Source: Pseudomonadota bacterium
Lineage (GTDB): Bacteria; Desulfobacterota; Desulfobacteria; Desulfobacterales; Desulfobacteraceae
Assembly: GCA_018816605.1 (NCBI GenBank)
Contig: JAHIVS010000456.1
Location: 1 to 16,154 of the forward strand
DNA: 16,154 nt
Reading direction: 5' to 3'
Program-made: the position numbers and the translations under genes
The notes under the pieces: generated by a model
The model's database searches: none
Seen by the model: only the letters and a program-made list of their open reading frames with translations
Told to the model about the DNA's origin: nothing
Part shown: piece by piece, positions 1 to 7,800 of the stretch
Layout of the letters: every line of letters starts with the position of its first letter
Numbering within the stretch: the first letter of the stretch is position 1

Positions 1-2274
1 AACAATATCATTTCCGGCCTCATCCTGGTGGTGGGGATTCTTTTTATTGCCCTGGGCATGAGAAATGCCCTCCTGGTAGGCATTGCCATCCCCATGTCCA
101 TGTTTCTCTCCTTCTCCATACTCCAGGCCCTGGGCATTACCCTGAACATGGTGGTCCTCTTTTCCCTGACCCTGTCCCTGGGCATGCTGGTGGACAACGC
201 CATTGTGATCATCGAAAATATCTACCGGTACATGCAGCAGGGTGTGCCCAAGGTTGAAGCAGCCATGAAAGCCACCTCCGAGGTGGCCTGGCCGGTCATC
301 GGTTCGACCCTGACCACGGTTGCCGCCTTTTTCCCCATGATTTTCTGGCCCGGAATCATGGGGGAATTCATGAATTTTCTGCCCATTACCCTGATTGTGA
401 CCCTGGCCTCTTCCCTGTTTGTGGCCCTGGTCATCAACCCGGCTCTGTGCGCATTTTTCATGAAGGCCGGGAAAAACCAGACCGTCTTGGACAACCTCTC
501 GGGCGAGGAGATGGAAGCCCAGGGAGAAAAGCCCATTGAAATAAAAGGGTGGGTTTTAAAATCCTATGAAGCGGTTCTCACCCATGCACTAAAGCACAAA
601 ATATCCGTCCTCCTGGCCTCATTTGTTGTCCTGGTCTTTTTGTTCCAGATCTGGATGCTTCGGATCGGTATTGAAAAACCCATAGAATTTTTTCCCTCCA
701 TTGATCCGGGGTCTGTCTACGTCAACATTGATGTTCCGGAAGGGGCAGACCTGGAATTTATCGATCGGACGGTTAAGGCGGTTGAAATGGCCATTACCGG
801 GAGCAAGGATAAAGACTACCAGAAAGCCATTGCCCTTCAGAAACACAAGAACGCAGACAAGACCGTTTTTATGGCCCCTTCCGATATCAATAATATTGAG
901 CATATCTACACCCGGGTGGTTCAAAATGCCGGTTCTTCCATCTTTGACTCCAACCTGCCCAACCATATCGGAATCCAGTTCATCGATTTTGAGGACCGGA
1001 CATCCCCCACCAAGAAGGACTTGGAAGAGATTCGCAACCGGGTGGCCCATATTGCCGGAGTGAAAATCACCGTGGATGAACTAAAGGAAGGTCCTCCCAC
1101 AGGGCCCCCCATTAATATTGAAATTTCAGGGGATAATTTTAATGTTTTAAACAAAATTTCAGAACAGATTCAAAAGGTGGCGGAAAGCATTCCCCATGTC
1201 AAGGATGTGCGGGACGATTACCAGGGAGGGCTCCCCTCGGTTCAGATAAAAATCGACCGCCAGAAAACAGCCCTGTTCGGCCTGACCACCTCTGCAATCG
1301 GCTATGCCCTGAAAATCGCCTACAATGGACTGGATGTCTCCACCTATTATGAAGGGGATGAAGATTATGACATTGTGGTCAAACTGGCCGAGTCCGACCT
1401 GGAGGTAACCGATGTCCTGCAAAAGCTCATGATTCCCACGGCCACAGGCCAGATCGTTCCCCTGACCACACTGGCCTCCATTGAATACAAAGGGACCATC
1501 GGCGATATTGTCCGGAAAAACCATGAACGGGTGGTTACGATACAGGCCAATGTGGATGAAACAAAAATCACCGGAACCGTTGCAAGGATGCAGGTCCAGG
1601 AACTTCTCAAAGAAATGAAACTGCCCCCGGGCTATTCATACAAGTTTACGGGTGAAGATGAAGAGCAGAAGCAGGCCCAGGACTTTTTATCAAAAGCCTT
1701 TATCATTGCCCTGTTTCTTATCTTCCTGATCCTGGTCACCCTGTTCAACTCGGTGGTCCAGCCGGTCATTATCCTCACCTCGGTTATCCTGTCCCTTGGC
1801 GGCGCGTTCTGGGGCCTGGCCGTGATCAACTCCCCCTTTGGGGTGATCATGACCGGGGTGGGGATCATCTCCCTTGCCGGGGTGGTGGTGAACAATGCCA
1901 TTGTGCTCATAGACTATATCAACAAGCTTCGGGATCTGGGCATGACGGTAACGGATGCGGTCATTGCAGCCGGAGCCACCCGCCTTCGGCCGGTCGTACT
2001 CACAGCCGTCACCACCATTCTGGGGCTTGTGCCCATGGTCACGGGCATCTCCTATGATTTCCATGTCATGGCCCTGTCCATGGCTTCCGAATCCAGCCAG
2101 TGGTGGCGATCCATGGCCGTTGTGGTCATCTTCGGCCTTATGATTGCAACCATCCTGACCCTGGTGGTGGTGCCCACCCTCTATGCCCTGATCGAGGAGA
2201 TAAAACAGGTCTTTTCCATTGGATATGCCAGAACCAAATCTTTTTTCCTGGAGAAACCGGAACCGCACCTTTAA
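1..2274 (+). CDS. RND-family efflux transporter permease, 5'-truncated by window edge
   Basis: This is an inner-membrane proton-driven RND pump subunit (AcrB/HAE-like), which would work with a periplasmic adaptor and an outer-membrane channel. The frame is open from base 1, so the true start lies upstream. By comparison with AcrB (~1040 residues), roughly the first 340 are missing, including TM1 and part of the first porter domain. Visible are a first hydrophobic TM block (codons ~1-145), containing LVDNAIVIIEN with the TM4 proton-relay Asp at codon 65, a periplasmic porter/docking region (~codons 220-560), and a second TM block (~codons 562-745) with GVVVNNAIVLIDYIN. The second Asp of the AcrB pair is Asn here, and the AcrB TM10 Lys position is also Asn; both occur in other RND subfamilies. 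It ends in a short hydrophilic tail and TAA. Substrate cannot be told. Adaptor and outer-membrane genes, if present, must lie to the left. Family call is firm; drug versus other substrate is open. Confidence 0.93.
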   Translation, partial: NNIISGLILVVGILFIALGMRNALLVGIAIPMSMFLSFSILQALGITLNMVVLFSLTLSLGMLVDNAIVIIENIYRYMQQGVPKVEAAMKATSEVAWPVIGSTLTTVAAFFPMIFWPGIMGEFMNFLPITLIVTLASSLFVALVINPALCAFFMKAGKNQTVLDNLSGEEMEAQGEKPIEIKGWVLKSYEAVLTHALKHKISVLLASFVVLVFLFQIWMLRIGIEKPIEFFPSIDPGSVYVNIDVPEGADLEFIDRTVKAVEMAITGSKDKDYQKAIALQKHKNADKTVFMAPSDINNIEHIYTRVVQNAGSSIFDSNLPNHIGIQFIDFEDRTSPTKKDLEEIRNRVAHIAGVKITVDELKEGPPTGPPINIEISGDNFNVLNKISEQIQKVAESIPHVKDVRDDYQGGLPSVQIKIDRQKTALFGLTTSAIGYALKIAYNGLDVSTYYEGDEDYDIVVKLAESDLEVTDVLQKLMIPTATGQIVPLTTLASIEYKGTIGDIVRKNHERVVTIQANVDETKITGTVARMQVQELLKEMKLPPGYSYKFTGEDEEQKQAQDFLSKAFIIALFLIFLILVTLFNSVVQPVIILTSVILSLGGAFWGLAVINSPFGVIMTGVGIISLAGVVVNNAIVLIDYINKLRDLGMTVTDAVIAAGATRLRPVVLTAVTTILGLVPMVTGISYDFHVMALSMASESSQWWRSMAVVVIFGLMIATILTLVVVPTLYALIEEIKQVFSIGYARTKSFFLEKPEPHL

Positions 2275-2304
2275 GCAAATCAGATTAACCCGTTTGGAAC
2301 CCTT

Positions 2305-3084
2305 CTAGTCAACAAGAAAAATTTCATTGGGTTTCAAGGGTTTTACCCGGGTATTCGGAGATTCTCGTTTGACCCGTTTCAAAAACGGCGTGATATCCAC
2401 CGGGAAAGAAATGGGAGGGAAAAAATCATCCTGGTGGTGGGGGATCACCAGTTTGGGTTGCAAAACCTTCACATATCGGGCTGCGATATCACAAATATTC
2501 GAATGCCCCTGTAAAGGGATGAGCAAAATATCAATGGGTGCATCCTTCAGGCCATTGAGCTCATCCATGGACGAGCCGGCGCTTCCGAAAAAATGGATGC
2601 GTTTGTCCTTGATTAAAAATTGCCAGCTCAATACCTGGCCGCAGGGGTATCTATAAAACAAAGGCAGGTATCGGGGTATCCTGACATTCATTTTCCATAG
2701 GGTGGAAAGCAGCAGGTACTTGTCAAACCGAACATGTTTGCTGAAAAATGCACGGACATGCAGATCTCTAAAGTTTCCTTCCCACTTGTCAGCACAAATT
2801 ATCACAACCTGGTCTTTTTCAAGACCCGCTCGTAATAAAAAAGAGGATGCCCCCCGGGAACAATAGACCTTGGCCTTTGATTGGGATGCAATGCCAGGGA
2901 CATCCAGGATATGATCAAAATGGCCGTGGGAAATAAAGATCCGGGATGCCGCCCCCATATCCCCGGGACCCGAAAGCGATACGGGCCGTCCAGCCGGATT
3001 TCGTGACAGATAGGGATCCACCAGAATCACCTGGTCTCCAAATTTTATCAGAAAACCTGCGCATCCCAGCCATTGGATTTCCAT
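2305..3084 (-). CDS. MBL-fold metallo-hydrolase (UlaG-like)
   Basis: This 259-residue protein is probably a cytoplasmic metallo-beta-lactamase-fold hydrolase; substrate unknown. The N-terminus (MEIQWLGCAGFLIKFG, then ILVDPYLS) is the typical first beta-hairpin of this family. The metal motif HxHxDH is present as H53, H55, D57, H58 (SHGHFDH). A further conserved stretch near the C-terminus reads IPHHQDDFFPP, where a His could complete the site. Oddly, the segment where many MBL proteins carry the bridging Asp (GDTG or GDSG) reads FGSAGSSMDE, so the second metal site may be altered. There is no signal peptide. The start is supported by AGGA about 10 bases upstream of the ATG. Its 3' end converges on the pump gene with 30 bp between stops, and it diverges from the selenoprotein gene across 138 bp. 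It could be a lactonase, phosphodiesterase or another MBL enzyme. Confidence 0.85.
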   Translation of the reverse strand: MEIQWLGCAGFLIKFGDQVILVDPYLSRNPAGRPVSLSGPGDMGAASRIFISHGHFDHILDVPGIASQSKAKVYCSRGASSFLLRAGLEKDQVVIICADKWEGNFRDLHVRAFFSKHVRFDKYLLLSTLWKMNVRIPRYLPLFYRYPCGQVLSWQFLIKDKRIHFFGSAGSSMDELNGLKDAPIDILLIPLQGHSNICDIAARYVKVLQPKLVIPHHQDDFFPPISFPVDITPFLKRVKRESPNTRVKPLKPNEIFLVD

Positions 3085-3114
3085 GGTCTCTGTCCTTTGT
3101 TTTATTCTTCTATT

Positions 3115-3155
3115 CCGGGCATTGGGCTTTCCCGGGCATAAAAATATTTGCCCGG
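3115..3155. repeat. Three CCGGGCA motifs at 17-bp spacing upstream of the selenoprotein gene
   Basis: CCGGGCAT occurs at 3115-3122 and again at 3132-3139. The inverted form TGCCCGG lies at 3149-3155, so starts step by exactly 17 bp. The second and third copies form a 7-bp inverted repeat around a 10-nt A/T-rich centre. The third copy overlaps the -35 hexamer of the putative promoter for the gene at 3223. The arrangement would suit a dimeric regulator or cooperative operator sites; no regulator is identified. Confidence 0.45.
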
Positions 3156-3176
3156 ATCAAATTCGTGTCTTATAGT
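3148..3176 (+). promoter_or_regulatory. Putative sigma70-type promoter of the selenoprotein gene
   Basis: TTGCCC (3148-3153; 4 of 6 to TTGACA) is separated by 17 bp from TATAGT (3171-3176; 5 of 6 to TATAAT). Transcription would start near 3183, leaving a ~40-nt leader. A clear ribosome-binding site, GGAGG at 3212-3216, precedes the ATG at 3223. This is the best-matching promoter in the 138-bp divergent gap. The overlap with a CCGGGCA copy suggests regulation. Confidence 0.5.
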
Positions 3177-3222
3177 ATGGCATATCCCGACGATGACCAT
3201 CAACCCCAAACGGAGGTAGCAT

Positions 3223-3534
3223 ATGATTAAGCGGATATCGGCGACAGATGCCAAGGCAAGAATACAGGCAGGACTCTCCCTTCTGGTATGTATCTATGAC
3301 GATGAAAAATTCAACAGCCAGGCACATCTTGAAGGAGCCCTCCCCATGAGCGAATTTTTAAAAATGAAACCCGATCTTGCAACGGACACGGATATCATTT
3401 TTTACTGAGGCTGACCCGATGACAAGTCTGCGGCAGGTCTTGCCGTGCAATATGAAGAAGACGGGTACACCAGCACAAGGGTTCTGGACAAGGGAATCTC
3501 CGGCTGGAAAGCAGCCGGATTCACTATACTATAA
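3223..3534 (+). CDS. Rhodanese-like selenoprotein with two Sec residues (UxU), read through two in-frame TGA codons
   Basis: The frame opens at ATG 3223 after GGAGG and meets TGA at 3406-3408 and again at 3412-3414. It then continues without interruption to TAA at 3532-3534, giving 103 residues. Read as selenocysteine (U62 and U64), the sequence is IIFYUGUPDDKSAAGLA and ends LDKGISGWKAAGF. This matches the rhodanese domain: the active-site loop FYCxCP followed by a Ser/Ala-rich helix, and the C-terminal GGW-x-AWxxAGF motif. Both TGAs fall exactly on the CxC cysteines. The N-terminal half also fits (SATDAKARIQAG, then AHLEGALPMSEF). The hairpin at 3431-3445 provides a plausible bacterial SECIS. 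The protein would be a small cytoplasmic sulfur or selenium transferase or a redox protein; rhodanese-like selenoproteins are known from Deltaproteobacteria. It is monocistronic, with its own promoter. The alternative, a pseudogene with two nonsense mutations, would need both to hit the two active-site Cys codons. selA, selB and selC are not in the window. Confidence 0.87.
3431..3445 (+). promoter_or_regulatory. Putative bacterial SECIS hairpin (core)
   Basis: CGGCA (3431-3435) pairs perfectly with TGCCG (3441-3445), closing the loop GGTCT (3436-3440). Two G.U wobbles (3430/3446 and 3429/3447) can extend the stem. The loop starts 27 nt after the first TGA and 21 nt after the second, within the range expected for bacterial SECIS elements bound by SelB. 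From memory, the E. coli fdhF element shares the string GCAGGUCU in its apical stem-loop, which is also found here. The element lies in the coding region, as usual in bacteria. Confidence 0.75.
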
Positions 3535-3541
3535 GCACCCC

Positions 3542-3609
3542 CCCGCCATAAAGATCATGAAGCCCACCAAAAAAACAGGGTATTTCGCCTTCACGGTCTT
3601 CATGGCGGG
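3542..3609. terminator. Long hairpin between convergent genes; probable bidirectional terminator
   Basis: CCCGCCAT (3542-3549) pairs with ATGGCGGG (3602-3609). After one mismatch, AAGATCATGAAG (3551-3562) pairs with CTTCACGGTCTT (3589-3600), with one G.U and one A.C. The result is a ~20-bp stem with a 26-nt loop. It fills most of the 94-bp gap between the selenoprotein stop and the GAPDH-like stop, so a role as shared transcription terminator or mRNA 3'-end stabiliser is likely. No strong T-tract follows on either strand, so a copy of a dispersed palindromic element is an alternative. Confidence 0.5.
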
Positions 3610-3628
3610 TATCCCAAAACCCCTAGGG

Positions 3629-4879
3629 CTATTCCAGGGATTGTGAAATGGACACCAGCCGGTCACCCATCATGTTGACATAGCTTGCCATTTCATTGTC
3701 GTACCACCCGTATATCACGGCCTGGGTGACCTGGATGCTGCCCACATGGTCCTTGATGCTGTCAAGGACCTCCTTGTCAATTCCCCGCATGTGCTCCAGA
3801 TTGATATTGATGGCCCCGGTCCTTGTATGGGTTTCATGGCCTTCGATGACAGCTGCTGCCCGGGGCGTGCCGATGATATCCGAGGAAACGTTCTGCTTGT
3901 CGGTAAAGACCAGGTAGCCGTTTGAATTCTGCTCTGCCGCAGCGCGATAGATATCGTTGATCCTGTCCCTGCGGATGGGTTTTTTATTGAGCTCTTCCTG
4001 AAAATTCATCACCAGAATAATCAAAGATCCGGTTGTGGTGGGGATACGCACGGACTCGGCAATAAACCCGATGAAGGCCATTTCCGGAATCACCAATTGC
4101 AATGCCTTGGCAGCGCCCGTGGTGGTCAGGATGATATTGTTCTGGATGGATCGGTTTTTTCTCAAGTCAGAAGCACCTGCCTTGGGCAGACGGTCCAGCA
4201 CCTGCTGGGACCCGGTGGCAGCATGGATGGTTGCCATGGAGGCGGAAAGAACCCGTTCAATACCAAAGGCATCCAGCAGGGGTTTCACCATGTGGGACAG
4301 ACAGGTGGTGGTGCAGGACGCATTGGACACAAGACAGTGGCGGACCGGATCATAGTCCTTATCGTTGACCCCCATAACCGTTGTCACGGCGTCCTCGGGC
4401 ATGACCGCCCCTTGTTTGAGCTTAAAGGGTGCCGAGGCCACAACCTTTTGAACGCCGGCTGCCAGGTGGCCCCGGAGGGAACCTTTGGGGTCATCGGCGG
4501 AAAGATTGGGATCCAGGAACTGGCCCGTGGTATCCACGACAATATTGACGCCATGGTCGGCCCATTCAATATCCTTGGGATTTCTGTGGTTTTTCAAAAT
4601 TTTTACCCGGATGCCGTTCACATTCAGGGTGGAGGCCTCAGCATCCACATCCTTTATCACCGGTTTCCCCTGATAGCCGTTTAAATAGGCTTCCAGCCTT
4701 CCATAGGTGGAGTCCCGCTCGATATAGTGAACAATATCGTCCATTGAGGTGCCCACTTCCCTGCCCACATTGATCACAATTTCATTAAAATATTTTCTGC
4801 CAACATGGTGCCACAAAGAAAGCTTGCCGATCCTCCCAAGCCCGTTAATTCCCAGGACGTTTGATTCTCTCGTATTCAT
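3629..4879 (-). CDS. Glyceraldehyde-3-phosphate dehydrogenase-like protein, long divergent form
   Basis: This is a 416-residue type I GAPDH-family protein; classical bacterial enzymes have ~335 residues. The family reaction is the NAD(P)-dependent oxidative phosphorylation of glyceraldehyde-3-phosphate. The N-terminal Rossmann motif reads GINGLGRIGK. The catalytic segment SNASCTTTCLS carries Cys189 (most members have SCTTNC, so Asn is replaced by Thr). The partner His219 lies in TIHAATGSQ. The phosphate-site TTTGAAKA and the C-terminal WYDNEMASYVNMMGD are kept, so catalysis is plausible. Extra length comes mainly before the catalytic Cys (insertion around residues 45-110, with YIERDSTYGRLEAYLNG). 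The usual RVPT-P-x-S segment is RIPTTTGSL. It follows the PPDK-like gene by 17 bp on the same strand, with AGGGA upstream of the ATG, so it is the second gene of an operon. Whether it is the housekeeping enzyme or a specialised paralogue is uncertain. Confidence 0.88.
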   Translation of the reverse strand: MNTRESNVLGINGLGRIGKLSLWHHVGRKYFNEIVINVGREVGTSMDDIVHYIERDSTYGRLEAYLNGYQGKPVIKDVDAEASTLNVNGIRVKILKNHRNPKDIEWADHGVNIVVDTTGQFLDPNLSADDPKGSLRGHLAAGVQKVVASAPFKLKQGAVMPEDAVTTVMGVNDKDYDPVRHCLVSNASCTTTCLSHMVKPLLDAFGIERVLSASMATIHAATGSQQVLDRLPKAGASDLRKNRSIQNNIILTTTGAAKALQLVIPEMAFIGFIAESVRIPTTTGSLIILVMNFQEELNKKPIRRDRINDIYRAAAEQNSNGYLVFTDKQNVSSDIIGTPRAAAVIEGHETHTRTGAININLEHMRGIDKEVLDSIKDHVGSIQVTQAVIYGWYDNEMASYVNMMGDRLVSISQSLE

Positions 4880-4896
4880 ATTTTTTGTATCCCTGT

Positions 4897-7800
4897 TTAA
4901 ATTATATTGACTTTCATTTCACCCTGATACACAGACCCTTTGTATCCGTTTATACTGATATAATCGCCCACCTTCATTTTCACCCCATTGAGACGGCACA
5001 CCTTTTCCTGCTCGTTGCACACCAGGTTTTCACACCCCACCACACAGGTTTTCATCAGGTTGTAGGCCACCACGGCAGCATGGGACGTCAGCCCGCCTTT
5101 GGCGGTGAGAATGCCGTCCGAGGCGTCAATCTCCAGGATATCGTCGGGCACGGTGTCGTTCCGGACCAGGATCAAATTTGCATCCGGATCCTGGCGACGA
5201 AACCCGTCTATTTCCTCCAGGGTAAAAACGATCCTGCCGCTCATGGCACCGCCGGAAACACCGATACCCTGACCCAGGTAAAGGGTGGCAAGCTGTGCGT
5301 CATCGGCTTCAAACCCGGTCATTTTTTTTCGGTCCCGCAGGGAAAGGTCCCGGGCCTGGAGGATGAACAAATCCTTTTTTTCCGGCCCCTCAAAGGTGAA
5401 TTCAATTTCCTGGGGATTCCACCCCCCCTCGTAAATCAACTGCTGGACAATGGACAGCAGCTGCTTGTAAATTTCGGGAAACTTGGTTTCCAGGCTTATT
5501 TTAGACTCCCTGTCCTCCAGCTCCTTCTGGATTTCCGATATGGGCAGGGTTTTGACCAGACCCGAGACCACGTCTTCCCCCTGGTTGCCAATGGTAAAGT
5601 CCCCCCAGAGCCGGATGGCGTCCCCGGGCAATTTGGGACTATGGCTGAAAACCACACCAGACCCCGACTGCCGGGATCTGTTGCCGAAGATCATTGCCTG
5701 GACCGTCACGGCCGTGCCCCAGTCATCGGAGATGCCCATGATCTGGCGGTAGTCCTTTGCCCGCTTGGAATTCCACGAGGAAAAAACCTTATGGATGGCC
5801 AAAAAGAGCTGTTCCATGGGAGACTCAATCAGGTCCACGCCAAAATCCACGAGCAATTGCTTGTAGGCCAGGGCCACCGCTTTCATCTGGTCGCCGGTAA
5901 AATACCGTTTAAAAGAGATGCCGTGCCGTTCCTTGAACCCGGAGATCACATGGTCAAAAGCATCCCGCTGGATATTGAATGTCATGCCGTAGGCCTGGAG
6001 AAACCTGCGGTAGGAATCCCAGGCAAACCAGGGATTTCCTGTCTTTTTGGCAATGCTTTCGGCAATCTCTTCATTGATCCCCACGTTTAAAAAAGAGTCC
6101 AGCATTCCGGGCTGGGAAATGGAAGACCCGCTCCGAACAGAGAGCAGCAATGGATTTTCTGGATTTCCGAATGCAGCCTTGCTTTTAACTTCCAGACGGG
6201 CGAGCATGGCGGTCACATGCTGCTTAAAATTGACGGCAGCAGGCGTGTACTTGTTGATCAGGTCCAGGCACTTAAAAACCTCGGTGGTAATGATAAATCC
6301 GTTGGGGATCTCAATTCCCAGATGCTTGAGCTTGATCAGGTTCCATCCCTTATTGCCAAGATAAATAATATTGTTGCTGATCCGCTCTTCATCCTCAATA
6401 TTGGTGACCGAGCATTTGGGATCATAGTTGAGCAGGGCGGAAAGCTCATCCTGTGAAAGTTTTTCAGACTGCCGGAACAGGGTGTGCAGAATGCGGTTTA
6501 AGAAGACATCCAGCTGCTGCAGCCCCAGGGAGGTGGCAATCCTGTCCCTGAAAAAAATATCTGCCACCCGCTGGTCCAGCTTTTCAGCCATCTTGGCGTC
6601 CAGATCGGTGCTGTTCTCTGCATAGGCCCCGGGCAGATATTTGGAAAGGATCTGACCTTTTCCAATCCGGGATTCCATGTGGACCAGGTTTCCGGAATGG
6701 ATGGTGTTAAAATTATCGCTGACCGCATCGGCCACCGCCCGAATGAACCCCTTGAAAATATCCAGATACTGGGTAAAGGAACAGGTGGTAATATTCACAC
6801 TATACTTTAAAAATTCAAGCTGGGTATCCAGTTTGTTGGACACAATGCCGTCCAGGCTCAATGCCTTGCGAAACAGCATCAGGATACTGAAAATCCTGAC
6901 AAAGGTGGGCTTGGTGATCAGGCGAAGATCGATCCCGTTGATCAGGTCTTCGAACAATACATTCACAATGCTCTCAATGCGCAGGGTCAGGCCCAGGGCA
7001 TCAAACTTTGCTTCATTGTAACGGCCGTACATGGAGGGAATATCCACGGCAAAATGCCGTTTGTGATAAATGGCTTCATTCACCGCAAAGCGCTTGTCGG
7101 AAAGGATGATCTCCTTGAGCTGGAGCATATAGTTCAACAAAAACTCAATCTTGGTTTCCAGGTCCTTTTCTTCAAGGGCGGCCATAAGGCGCTGGGGATC
7201 GGGCAGGTCCTCTGCTTTGAAGGTGGCCAGATAGTCTTTCAACTCCAGGTTATCAATGCCGTATTTTTCGTTGAGCAACCGGTAAAACCGGGACATGAGC
7301 TTTACCCGCAGCCGATCCAGATCCTTAACCCCCTCAACCTCGTCAACCAGTTTGTCCAGGGCCTCCTGCTTGAACATCAGATAGTCTTCCGGCTGAACCA
7401 GACCCTTGGATTCAAGGGACAAAAGAATTTTGCCCGGTCCGTCAACAAACCGGCCCACAGAGCGGATATCCCCATAAATGGACGGGGGAACAAAGGGTGC
7501 AAGGGGGGTTTTGTCCCGGGTTTTCCAGAAGATCATGACCTGCTGAATGAAGTCCACAATCCGGCTGGAACTTTCCACATGGCACTGCTTTCTTAAGAAA
7601 TGAACCAGGCGGTCCCGCCGGTGGCAGGATTCGTCCAGCTGGGTTGAGATGTCCCGAAGCTCTCCTTCGGCGCCGATTTCATTAAAAAAAGCCGGCAATA
7701 ATCTTGCCAATTGCTTGACCAGGTTAAACACCGGCCCTATTTCCGAATTGAGGAACCGGGTGATATCCCTGGGGAACAGGTCGGTGTCCCGGATAAACAC

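Noticed and set aside
2298..2342. AACCCTT (2298-2304) and AAGGGTT (2336-2342) as a terminator for the pump gene
   Set aside because: The arms are only 7 bp, the loop is long, most of it lies within the MBL coding sequence and no T-run follows.
3223..3534. Reading this locus as a rhodanese pseudogene broken by two stop mutations
   Set aside because: Both stops are TGA, both fall on the active-site Cys positions, the frame is otherwise intact to a normal TAA, and a SECIS-like hairpin follows at the right distance.
3377..3646. 89-residue plus-strand open frame overlapping the selenoprotein end and the convergent gap
   Set aside because: It is in another frame from the selenoprotein, has no ribosome-binding site or recognisable motif, runs through the hairpin and enters the GAPDH-like gene antisense.
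4861..6090. 409-residue plus-strand open frame opposite the PPDK-like gene
   Set aside because: It is antisense to the well-supported ATP-grasp and swivel domains, and its composition is an artefact of the opposite strand's codon bias.
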